In this document: positions 20,996 through 31,588 of the stretch, one piece after another
Numbering within the stretch: position 1 is the stretch's first letter
Layout: each line of letters begins with the position of its first letter
From: Ailanthus altissimus
Taxonomy: Eukaryota; Streptophyta; Magnoliopsida; Sapindales; Simaroubaceae
Assembly (NCBI GenBank): GCA_946807835.1
Contig: OX327684.1
Coordinates: 11,060,501 to 11,124,500, forward strand
Direction of reading: 5' to 3'
Length of the DNA: 64,000 nucleotides
Position numbers and translations under genes: made by a program
Notes under the pieces: generated by a model
Told to the model about the DNA's origin: nothing
Database searches by the model: none
The model's input: the letters and a program-made list of their open reading frames with translations, nothing else

Positions 20996-21978
20996 TGTTA
21001 TATAGATGGTTTTTTTTGGAGATTCAAGCTTTGGTGTAGCTTTTTGAAGTACCTTTTATCTTTGTTAAGTTCCCAGAAGGCTAGCAGAATTTTGAACCAT
21101 CTTTTCTTCTGTGGATAAGATTTCTCTATATTGATGTGAATGAGAGGTGTGTTTGTGGTTAATGTACAAGGAAAATTGGTTGCCGCTAAATGAGATGATG
21201 CATTTTATAGTTGTATGAAAATGTTTGTGATGACAGCATTTATCATTCATATAAATCCTCTTTCAAGTTCATTTGTCTATATATGGCATTGTTATACCAA
21301 GTTTTTTAAGTGATTTGTGCCAACAGAATTCATAGGAACAATTTTACAAGTTTTGAGGCCTATCATTATTCCATTCTAATAACACTAATTCTTTTGTTTC
21401 TTCAATGTAGATTTATTTATTTATTTTTGATTTATCAGGTAAGCTTCAATTTTACTGGTGGTGCATCCTTAATTTGAAACCCTCAAGATTATCTTATACA
21501 GCAAAATTCTATTGTAAGTTTCTAAGCACTTTAAATATAAATGGATGATATAAATGCCCACATACATAAATATATTAGTTGTATATGGAAATTCAATTTG
21601 TTTTATTTTACAAGTCCTAGCTTTTGAATCAATATAAATAGCTATACTTATAATAATATAATAATAATGATCATTCAACTTTGTATAGGTGATGTATGCT
21701 AGTCGATGCTATAAATAGCTATACTTAAGCCTAAATGAATAATTAGTCCCAGAAATTCTAACCTAGTTTAAAAATTCCTAACTAGGCCAAAAATTATTAA
21801 CTTATCCCATAAGTTAAAGTTAATGATGGTAGAGGCTATGCAAGTAAGGGGATTGTTTTAATTTATTAATATGCTTAATATGTTTTAATATATATTTATT
21901 GATATGCTTAATATCTTTTAATTTATTTTAAAATAATATGCATTTAATTTTTGCATGTATGTAAACTTAGACCCGTTC
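20996..21978 (+). other. CACTA internal spacer
   Basis: No gene recognised. The AT-rich sequence contains a duplicated AATAGCTATACTTA phrase near 21645 and 21713. Short frames at 21065-21250 and 21469-21678 are judged to be chance. Confidence 0.4.
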
Positions 21979-22106
21979 AAAAATATATAATAAAACATGT
22001 TTTTCTCATTGTTATCTTCTTATGATGGTGAGAGTTGTATGTCATATGACTTTCACCATCTTTAGAAGATAACAATGAGAAAAGCATGTTTTATTATATA
22101 TTTTTT
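21979..22106. repeat. Near-perfect 128-bp hairpin
   Basis: Arms 21979-22041 and 22043-22106 are complementary over about 63 bases with only a few mismatches and almost no loop. Both contain TCTCATTGTTATCTTCT and its complement. This could be a small MITE inserted in the transposon, or an inverted duplication able to make small RNAs. Confidence 0.88.
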
Positions 22107-22110
22107 GATT

Positions 22111-22408
22111 GTCCTGATTTGGACAGTTTGAAAATGCATAATTCTATATAGTAGTAGTAGCTCAAGTTTTGTCTCACTCAGTAGATATTCCAGTGACGAC
22201 TCCTATTGTTCTCTAGGTACATACTAGATTAATGTGTATTTTGTGTTATTTTGAGTACATAACTTGAAATAACACAAGCATGTATTAATTTATGTTGTGC
22301 ACTTGGAGAACTAAAAGGAGATGCTATCGGAATTTTTATTGAAGTGGATAAAACTTGAGCTATTACTACCATATAGAATTATGCAGTTCTGAATGGGATA
22401 GGACCACC
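22111..22408. repeat. Long imperfect foldback of about 300 bp upstream of TNP2
   Basis: The sequence pairs with itself around a centre near 22260. The outer arms contain GCATAATTCTATATAGTAGT (from 22136) and the complement ending at 22384. The inner arms pair TTGTGTTATTTTGAG with its complement near 22270. The middle arms (ATTCCAGTGACGACTCC with its partner around 22325) are more diverged. The graded divergence resembles an old inverted duplication or a MIRNA-like foldback. It ends about 120 bases before the TNP2 start. Confidence 0.8.
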
Positions 22409-22526
22409 TACCTTTTAGAAAGGAGTTAAAAGGAGATAGGTTTTATGTTGCATGTATTTATTTTCATTTAAATTAAGAAGTTGAACATAATTAACTTAAT
22501 TTTCTTTTACACTGAAGGGAGTAGAT

Positions 22527-25500
22527 ATGGACAAGAGTTGGATTGATTTGCCAGATAGAATATCGAAGTCGTATATTGACGGCGTTGAAAGATTTTTAGA
22601 TTTTGCATATATGAACAATACTGGTGATACAAGAATATACTATCCATGTAGAAAATGTTGCAATCGTTATCTTTTTGTGAGAGAAGTAGTTAGAGAACAT
22701 GTTATAGTAAATGGTTTTTTGTCAAAGTACAAAAATTGGATTGCACATGGTGAATATTCCACGTCTTTTGGCTATAACCAAGAAACCAACGTTATTAATG
22801 ATTGGGGTACTGATGATGACATGGTTAGAATGATACATGATGCCATAGGTACTCCAGATTTAGACTTCGATTTTGCTGATGATAATCCATTAGACAATGA
22901 GCATGCTAAAGGTCCCAATGATGATACAAGAAAGTTTTTTAAATTGCTTCAAGATGCAGAATCTCCCTTGTATCCAGGCTGTGAAAAGTTTTCTTCATTG
23001 TCATTCATTGTTCGACTTCTACATATAAAAGTGTTGTGTGGATGGACAAACAAGTCATTTACAATGCTTTTAGGATTACTAAAAGAAGCATTTCCTAAAG
23101 AAGTAAAGTTGCCAGAGTCGTATTATGAAGCTCAAAAGATAACTACCGACTTAGGTTTTAAATATAAGATATAGAATGCATGTCCTAATAATTGTTTGTT
23201 GTTTAATAATAAATATGAAAAGCTCGATATATGTCATATATGTCATTCTTCAAGATATAAGCAATTGGATGGTGATTTTAGTGGACATCAAAATAAGAAC
23301 AAAAAAATACCGGCCAAACAAGTGCGATATTTTCCACTAGTGCCAAGATTACAAAGGTTGTTTATGTCTTCTAAAACTGCTTCCCTTATGAGATGGCATA
23401 CTGATTCGCGCACTATTGATGGTGTGTTAAGGCATCCTGCTGATAGTCCTGCATGGAAAATGTTTGATGAAAAAAATCCTAATTTTGCTTTTGATAGTAG
23501 AAATGTTAGACTTGGATTGGCAGCTGACGGTTTTAACCCATTTAGGACAATGTCTATATCACATAGTACATGGCCAATTGTTCTAATGCCTTATAATTTA
23601 TCGCCATAGTTATGCATGAAACAACCATTCTTCATTTTATCTGTACTTATTGATGGACCTAAAGGACCTGGTAATAAAATTGATGTTTATTTGCAACCGC
23701 TAATTGAGGAGTTAAATGAATTATGGTTTAAAGGGGTACTCACTTATGATGCATCATATAATCAAATGTTCGAACTCCACGCAGCATTGTTATGGACTAT
23801 TAATGACTTTCCAGCATATAGTAACTTGTCAGGATGGAATACAAGAGGTGAAAAAGCTTGTCCTGTTTGCAATCAAAACACTAGATCTCGTTGGTTGTTA
23901 AATGCTAGAAAATACTGTTACATGGGCCATCGATGATATTTACCTATATTACATAAGTTTCGAAAAGATAGAGTATCATTTGATAACACAAGGGAATAGG
24001 GACAAGCACCTAGTCGATTGCAAGGGACTGAGATGAAGAGACAGTTGAATGACATACTTACTGAGTATAAGCTAGAAGATCTTCAAAAAAGAAAAATGAA
24101 TGAGATTGAGAAAAAAAATGATAAGACTACTTGGAAGAAAAAAAATATTTTTTTTTGAATTGCCATATTGGGAGTTCAACTTAATTTACCACAATCTTGA
24201 TGTAATGCATATTGAGAAAAATATTTGTGATAATATTCTTTGGACTTTATTAGGTGTTGCTGAAAAGTCTAAAGATAATTTGAAAGCAAGACGTGATTTT
24301 TAACATATTGGCATCAGAAAGCCATTACATCCTAAACTAGGAGGTGCTAACAAATTACGGTTACCTCTTGCTTGTTTTTCTATGAACAAAGAACATAAAG
24401 ATGTTTTTTTGAAAGTCTTGAAGGAAGTGAAGGTTCCAGATGGCTATGCATCGAATATTTCTCGACGTGTGAATATCAAGGAGCGTCGTATTTGGGGCCT
24501 TAAAAGTCATGATAATCATATATTAATGCAACAATTACTTCCTGTGGCTGCTCGTAGAGCATTGCCTAAGAATGTTGTAGAAGTGTTGATTGAGTTGAGT
24601 AACTTTTTTAGACAATTATGCTCAAAAGTGAATATGCCAAATGATCTATTCTATATTCAAGATAGAATTACACTTACACTTTGTCATCTTGAGAAGATTT
24701 TTCCAATGTCATTTTTTGATATCATGGAGCATTTACCAATTCATTTAGCCGAAGAGGTGCTACTTGCTGGTCCTGTACAGTTTCGATGGATGTATCCTAT
24801 TGAAAGGTATGGTTGGCAATGTTATTGCATTTTTTAAATCTTTTTTAAAAAAAATTAAGACATATGTTAATTAAATCAATATCTTTTCACTATAGGTATC
24901 TATTAACTTTGAAACTTTATGTGCGCAATCGAGCACATCCTGAAGCTTCAATTGCTAAAGGGTATTTAATGGAAGAATGTATGAATTTTTGTTCAAGATA
25001 CCTTAATGAAGTGGAACCTAAAAGTACTCGACCAATTCATAATAATGATTATGGTAATAAGTTTGGGTGTCCTTTGGGAAAAGGAGTTAAGGTTCGTCTT
25101 GACAATGTTTCATGGGTTCAAGCACATAGGTATGTGCTAGTGAACACTAACGCCGTCAATTATTTTCGAGAGTAAGTTGTTTATTTCTATTGAAATGACT
25201 TTATCTCTAATTCATTATTTTTCTAAAAGTCACTTATCCAATTTTTGTTTAGACAACATCTTGCTGAACTAGCAAGAGAAATGCCTCGTAGTGCAAAGCA
25301 TTATATTCAAAAAGTTCATAATGAATCATTTCACAAATGGTTTATGAATCATGTAAGTTCTCTAAATCTTTTGATTCATAAATTATTTCTCAAATCATAA
25401 ATAATGCAAGCTTCAGTTGTTGTCATTTTTAATAATTATAAGTTTATACAGATCCAAGCCTTGCAACGAACATCAAATATAACATTGTTTGAAGAAATAA

Positions 25501-26180
25501 AAATTCTAGCCAATGGTCCTGACCAGTTTGCTTGGAGATTTAAAGGCTACATTGTGAACGACTTTTGATTTCGAACAAAAGACAATGATAGAAGTAGAAC
25601 CACTCAAAACTTTGGTGTTGTGTTAAAAGCTAATACTGTGAGCTATGCGAATACAAGGGACAGAAATCCTTGCTCAGGCAATTTAACATTTCATGGGGTG
25701 TTGACAGATATACTTGAAATACGTTATACTAATGACATGAAGTTTGTTCTTTTCAAGGGTGATTGGGTAGATAATGAAATTGGAAGGATGCAAGATGAGT
25801 TTAAATTCACTTTGGTGAATTTCAATCATTTATTATACAAAAATAATCAAATAGGTGATGAACCTTTTATTTTAGTAGGGCAAGCAGAGCAAGTTTGTTA
25901 TGTGAAAGACCCTTTAAATGTAAATTGGCATGTTGTTCTTAAAATGACAGTTAGAGATTTATTTGACATGTACACAAAAGATTCTTCTTATAGGCCATCA
26001 ATAGTACCTCAGGTTGAACTATATGCTGAACAACAATTGGATGAAAGCTTGTATGTGCGAGATGAGGATATTGGTTGGGTGAGGCAAGGAGTTAATGGGA
26101 CAATAGTAGATGCAAATGTTATTGATGATGATGATAATGATGATAACGATGAAAATGATGTCATGGAAAATGTTGAATGA
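22527..26180 (+). pseudogene. TNP2-like CACTA transposase, multiple nonsense codons
   Basis: The ATG at 22527 opens MDKSWIDLPDRISKSYIDGV, the N-terminal transposase-associated domain, with C...C residues in YYPCRKCCNRY. Then come the transposase_21 domain (23190-24300; NACPNNCLLFNNKYEKLDIC, PADSPAWKMFDE, FFELPYWEFNL, DVMHIEKNICDNI), the DUF4218 region (24400-25170; HDNHILMQQLLPVAAR, LPIHLAEE) and the DUF4216 region (25620-25960; LEIRYTNDMKFVLFKGDWVD). In-frame stops lie at 23172, 23607, 23934, 23997 and 25566, and a frameshift lies in an A/T run near 24140. Introns with GT...AG ends can be placed at about 24808-24896, 25173-25252 and 25351-25450. The start is preceded by an AG acceptor-like site. 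The family enzyme cuts the CACTA ends. Confidence 0.9.
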
Positions 26181-26411
26181 TCTTTCTTTATAGATTTGTT
26201 TTGAGTAAGTTGTAATAGATTGCATTTGAGGGGTAAGGCTAATTACGTCCCCCCCTGTCTAGGTGTCATTATATGTTTTTTGATAATGAATATTTTTCTT
26301 ATATATTTTACTAATTACATTCTTTCTTTTTTTTAATAATAAAATTCATTGATATATTAATTTTTTTAAGAATGTTTTCTAACAATATATTTTGATATCT
26401 AATTGCAGCTA

Positions 26412-28112
26412 GTTATGGCACTTAAAAAAGAAAAAGGCCCATCTATGGATGTCTTACTTCTACAGCAAGTGGAGTCACAACGACAGACATCTATGTCTTC
26501 TCGTTCTTTTGCACAAGATGATGAAGAAGGTATAATAATTAATTTTAATTTTCATTATTTGAAAAAGCACACTAATATGAAATTTTTTAAGACCAAGTGA
26601 ATCAACACATCATGGCCCAGCTCTAAGTGTTAATGACTGGGGCATAGGAAATATTATGCATCTAGAGTTTAATTCAGCGTGGCAGGTAATTGGTCCAAAT
26701 TCTGATCAGTTCATATCCCAACTTAGGACCATAGTACGAAATGGACTGAAAGCGCCTTTGACATATGTTGAGTGGACTGACATGCCAGATGATCTCTTAG
26801 AAAATATTTGGAGAGAGGTGAAGGTAAGAAAATACTACTATAATATATAATTAGTTTAGGCTAATGTTTTATAATATAATTAGGTTCATATTATATTGTA
26901 GGCAAATACAGATACTCCAGATGCTTATAGACGCCACTGTTTAAGAAATGTGGGAAGACTTTGGAAAGATTGAAAATATCGATTAAAAAGTAAGTATTAT
27001 GATGATAAGACAAATGCTAAACGTCTTGCATCCATTCCTTCCAGAGTTATTGAAGAGCAATGGAAGACACTTGTAGCTTATTGGGGCAGTGAGGAAGCTA
27101 AGGTATAACTTAACTAAACTTAAGTTAATGTTGTAAGTTATAATTAGTATAATATAATATTTTGCATGATTATTTCATATTGTAGGCCATTGCTAAGAAG
27201 AATAAAATAAATCGTATGCAAGTGTTTTCACTTCCTAAAACAGGTTGAACTTCATTTGCTAATAAGAAAGAACAAGTTAGTTATATTTTTATATGTTTAA
27301 TGATTGTTTGGGTGAGGAGTTTTGTTAAATTGATCATTGCTTGTTAATTGTTGTGTGTATGTATGTGCGTATTGAATGTAATGTTAATTTGTTAATAATG
27401 TTGATATTTATTGTTGTATTGAATGTAATGTTAATTGTTGTGTGTATGTATTTGTTTACAATGTTTTAGATGAAGAAAAAAGGAAAAAAAGACAGATCGT
27501 ATGAGTGTATTTATTGAGACTCGATCCAAATTTGATGGTAGTATAGCTGATTTAGACAGTGCAGAAATAAGTGTAAGTGATATAAATTTACAATAGTCAT
27601 ATATTTAAAAAATTGTTAAATTTCTATATTCTAACTAAGTTTCAATGTTTTTAGAGTCAATTAAATGAACGTTTGTCTCAGTTGCCTAATGATGAACAAA
27701 CAGAAGCTGCGAGAGACCAAATATTTATTGATGTGATGAGACGCTATAGTCATGGATATGCTAAAACTTATGAGCATGGTCCATCACCATCAGATATTAC
27801 ACAACAAAGTTCAAGCCAAAATAATGAACAGGTAAAAGTAGAGTTAGATTGTTTAAAATTCAGTTATAATGATCTTCAAGACAAATATACAGTTCTGCAA
27901 AATCAATGTGATGAGATGCGTACAATGATGTAACGATTTTTGGATAGTCAAGGGTTTCAGCTGTCCGCTAATGATCAGGTATGAATGTTTAATTTAATAT
28001 TATTTTTAATTTAATATTAATTTTTTACTTATAAAATTATAACTAAAATACGAATATTTTATTTGTAGGTTCAAGATGCTTCCGGTACGCACCATCATCA
28101 TACAAAAACTAG
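26412..28112 (+). pseudogene. TNPA/Ptta-like CACTA gene, degenerate
   Basis: The gene follows TNP2 by about 230 bases on the same strand. Pieces in order: MALKKEKGPSMDVLLLQQVE (from 26415); IEFN-like MHLEFNSAWQVIGPNSDQF with APLTYVEWTDMPDDLLENIW (26656-26823); RRHCLRNVGRLWKD, stop, KYRLKSKYYD ... RVIEEQWKTLVAYWGSEEAK (26902-27100); AIAKKNKINRMQ (27187); RMSVFIETRSKFDGSIADLD after a frameshift (27500-27570); then QLPNDEQTEAARDQIFIDVM and a coiled-coil end (27673-27933). Exon edges have GT...AG signals. This matches the plant Ptta/En-Spm protein, thought to bind subterminal repeats and aid TNP2. Stops at 26971 and 27246 break it. Confidence 0.85.
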
Positions 28113-28365
28113 ATAGATGTTAAACAATTCAGAATTGTTATTAACATATTTTGGATTTTATTAATACATTTTGGATGATTATATGTTATTAATATATTTT
28201 GAATTTTATTAATACATTTTGGATGGTCATATTGTAATGTTATTAATATATTATTTAATGTTATTAATATATTTTGGATGATATTGTAATATATTTATTT
28301 AAAATTATTAAATAAAAAAATATGATAAGACTTTGTAATTTAAGAGTAATTTTAAAAAGAGACAG
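28113..28365. other. AT-rich 3' spacer of the CACTA element
   Basis: No gene. A short phrase (TTATTAATATATTTTGGAT-like) is repeated four to five times between about 28138 and 28285, a degenerate tandem repeat after the TNPA-like gene. Confidence 0.6.
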
Positions 28366-28564
28366 ATCTTTTTGCGACAGCTAATTAGCCGTCGCATAAG
28401 AGTCAAGTGCCGTGCACTTTTTGCGACGGCTAATTAACCATCGCAAAAGGCCATTTTACGACGGTTAATCAGCTGTCGCAAAAATTTACGATGGTCACGT
28501 ATGCGACGGTTTTTTGCCATCGCAATGCCGTTAGCCGTCGCAAAAAGTATTTTCTACTATAGTG
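28366..28564 (+). repeat. CACTA right subterminal palindrome array and terminal repeat
   Basis: About six copies of a TTTGCGACGGCTAA-type motif occur in both orientations. Three form clear palindromes: 28369-28401, 28418-28450 and 28452-28487. The array ends in GTATTTTCTACTATAGTG, the inverted terminal repeat. In the family, clustered subterminal motifs bind TNPA. The array is richer than the left end. Confidence 0.88.
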
Positions 28565-28994
28565 GTAATGTAATCAGTTTAGACATGACATAGACTACTT
28601 GCAAATGTGCTTTATGCATTAGTTAATCATCTCTTCTTGTTGTTGCTTTTGCTTTATGCATTAAAACAAAGTCCTTTCAATCTCAAAATGTTTTCAAATA
28701 CTGGTATGTTTTTAATCTTGAGGCAAGAGTACAATTCCCATCCGGTTGCAGGGGTCAAAATGGGGGCAGAAAAAATTTTCTAATTGCAGACTAATTTCAT
28801 AAGTAGCAATTCAAAAATTCTTTTAATACCCAAAATGGTTCAAAAATCCTAACTTCTGATCTGCTCAGTCTATTTGAGTTTGACAAAGGTGAAGCAACTA
28901 ACTATTTTAAGCTAACAGAGAATATATATCATGTGTGAGTGTCAACTGCTTATAGTTGCAAAAAGGATGCCTTTGAGATATACCATGATGTTAA

Positions 28995-31028
28995 TTACTT
29001 GCGTATGGAGAGATCGATCTGTAGATAAGCTGCAGAAGCCATGAAGAAAAAGAAGACTGCAGATGCCCACATCCAATGCTCTGTAAGCATGAAGATAGGA
29101 TTGAATGTATAATACACCTTCCAAAAAGAGGAGAAAGATATGGGTCAATATAGTATGAAATATAAAAATATAACTGGACAAATACAAACACAGTATCTTG
29201 ATATCTTCACCACAAAGGAGAGTTGAGCTATCCTAGCACACAAAAAAGGGGGTATAAAGTATCATGCCATGTAATCAACAAGCATAACCAGATGGGAAAG
29301 AGACTCAAGCGATTGATATCTCTTGTGTTGATAATTTGAGACAAATAATATAATTGGACATCCTTTCTGTGATAAAGAAAAGTACACATATGATTGAATT
29401 GCTAATGACCAATGATTTGGGAAAATACATGAAAGTGCAAAACTATCAAAAAATCATATGCTGGCACCCTCAACTGCAAGTCGGCGGGTATAATATGTTG
29501 TTATTAAGTCCTTAGAAAAACAAGCACAATGTCATTGCAGTATGGAAATCAATGCACATGAAAAGAAATCTCAGATACAAAATATAAAAAACCCTTACAC
29601 TGCAGATGCACATAATCAGTGCCTTTACTTTCCACAAACAAAATTACCATAGCACAATCCCTTGGGAAATACACTGAAAAATTTATCAATAATGAAAATT
29701 CCAATGTTTTCTGTTATCAGGTAAAACTGAGTGTTAATATATAGATTATTGAAGAAATGAACTACATATTAGGAATAAAAATACTTATGCTCTCCTTAAT
29801 GAAATGGTAGAGTTGACCAATATGCACTAAATTAGTGTTTAAATAGAAATCAGAGCATCTGGACAAATTGTTATCAGGAAATATTACCTCCACGCGTTGC
29901 TTTACTGGAAAAGGAACAATGGCAGAAGGGTCTTTTGATCCTTCTGGCAGCACAACCTGAAACAAAATAGTTCCTGCATTAGCAAATTGATATTCCAGCA
30001 TTTGAAATATTGGACTAAAGGATGGAAGCAAGAATGTCAGAGAATAACAATATGGCTGCAACATTAAAGTGATAAACTTACTTTGATGGTCAACTTGTCT
30101 ACGACCGCCTCAACAAGAGGGCACCCAAACCTAAAGTTGAGGTAACGCCTGCCATCAGATGACTCAAAAAGGAAATCTTCCAATGGAATCACATACCCAA
30201 TGACAAAGGTAGCTTTCCAACCTCCAAATAAAGGATAGCGTAGTTCAATCTCGAGCTCTGACGGCAAAAAGTATGCATTAAGTCGACATCTATGGAGATG
30301 AAAACAGCATCTTCAGAACAAAGATTGACATATCGTTCAAAACAATTTTGTGGAGTGATTCTTGCAGACAATTAAAATATGGCCAAAGATTACTATGATC
30401 AAAAAATACGCATTCAGGAAACTTAAGAAAACCTTTGTGCTGTCTTTTATTTTATGACAAAATTATTCTGGTGAAAGAGAAATGCATCGCGGTCAAATGC
30501 ATCAAACAAGATGCACTAAAGCTACCTAAAATTACATTTGAATGGAACCATTAACTAGCTTTGAGTGCATAAGTTTTTAAATAAAGAATTAAGGTGGCTA
30601 CAGAATACCAGAAATCTTTTCATGGCAGATGCAGGGATAGATTGACTTATTTAAATTACCAATGAAGACATAACACTCACCAAAGTACTTGATAGTTTCA
30701 GCACAAGAAGTGAATTCATTTTAAAGTCAACCTTAGAGGGATAACTTATGAAACCTTAGACAATCATTAAAGTCCTGACACCTAATAGTTAGAAATGATA
30801 GAAGTAAACTTCTCAGAAACGAAATAATCTTTAATTGAGTTGGAAAAGGAGGGGGAGTCAAAATTAAACCGTACTTAGTACCTTTCGAGAATCTATACGT
30901 AAACGCGATGATGAGATGTTGCCTATTTCGTCTCAGTAGTAGACAGAGTGAACTCTAGGGGGGTAGTACTGCCAGGAGGTTTTTGAAGGAGGATACACCA
31001 CTAATGGATGGCCTAGATTGATATTCAA
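28995..31028 (-). pseudogene. OST1B-like (ribophorin I) 3' gene fragment
   Basis: Four exon-like blocks in minus order carry consensus splice ends. 30882-31028 reads SSFKNLLAVLPPRVHSVYY, stop, DEIGNISSSRLRIDSRK. 30082-30257 reads ELEIELRYPLFGGWKATF ... LNFRFGCPLVEAVVDKLTIK. 29888-29956 reads VVLPEGSKDPSAIVPFPVKQ. 28995-29117 reads VYYTFNPIFMLTEHWMWASA and a hydrophobic segment ending IDLSIRK then TAA. This is the C-terminal third of the oligosaccharyltransferase subunit ribophorin I, most like the plant OST1B form, an ER membrane protein for N-glycosylation. The stop at 30933 (CGA to TGA type) and the missing exon between the last two blocks (the VGR...VVPEHN region) mark a pseudogene. The N-terminal two thirds is not here. 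Confidence 0.8.
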
Positions 31029-31588
31029 CTGCCGAAAGGAAACTTCAGAAGTTAAATAGTAAAATGAACTTAGAAAAGGAAAGAATTATACGTACGAGTG
31101 CCACAGCCTTTAAAGTTGATATGAAGGCATGAGGATTATTGGTTTAAGGTTCACTAGTTTAATTTCACCGAAATAACCAGCAAAAGTACATCTTAAACCT
31201 CCATTAGTCCAACCCCATTCATAGCTTTGGAACATGGCTGCTGAATTCTTAAATTCTGTTACAGTTTGAGCACATTCATTTGATAGAATGCGAATTAAAC
31301 ACTCCATGAGAAAAATTTTAAATTCTGTCCATAAAGAGATTCAAATGCAGACCTAACTCACTTCTATGATATTTCTATTCAAATTGTCGCATGTAGCAAG
31401 ACATCTCTCCATACGTTTCACCGGCATGGTACAAGATTCGAGCACTAACCAATGGAATTTGCAATATGGATAGATATGTCAAATAAACTAAGCATGTCAA
31501 ATCAACATTTCAGAAGACAGGACATACATTAATTTGCATAGCTTTCTATATATTTCATGTATTAGGTACAAACATGTTTCTTCATATA
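31029..31588. other. Unassigned sequence upstream of the OST1B fragment
   Basis: A minus-strand frame at 31110-31307 does not match the OST1 exon that should come next, and I do not recognise it. Nothing else is supported. It may be an old intron or the junction where the gene copy was truncated. Confidence 0.4.

Larger units (their letters stand above)
19085..28564 (+). mobile_element. CACTA (En/Spm-type) DNA transposon, 9480 bp
   Basis: The left end reads CACTACAAAAAAACGC and the right end, reversed, CACTATAGTAGAAAATAC, so both termini carry the CACTA signature. The flanking three bases are GTA on both sides (19082-19084 and 28565-28567), a perfect 3-bp target duplication. Inside are remnants of both family genes in the usual order: TNP2-like transposase, then a TNPA/Ptta-like gene. 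Between the left end and TNP2 lie host-gene fragments and two hairpins. Many nonsense codons show it cannot make its own transposase, but its ends could still be recognised in trans. Confidence 0.93.

Noticed and set aside
26019..26225. Minus-strand frame rich in Ile
   Set aside because: It is the reverse of the Asp/Asn-rich GAT repeat at the end of the TNP2-like gene.
28138..28285. CRISPR-like or satellite array
   Set aside because: Short irregular AT-rich repeats with no constant spacer length; a degenerate tandem repeat in the CACTA 3' spacer.
31110..31307. 65-residue minus-strand frame upstream of the OST1B fragment
   Set aside because: It does not match the OST1 exon expected at that position, and no other family was recognised.
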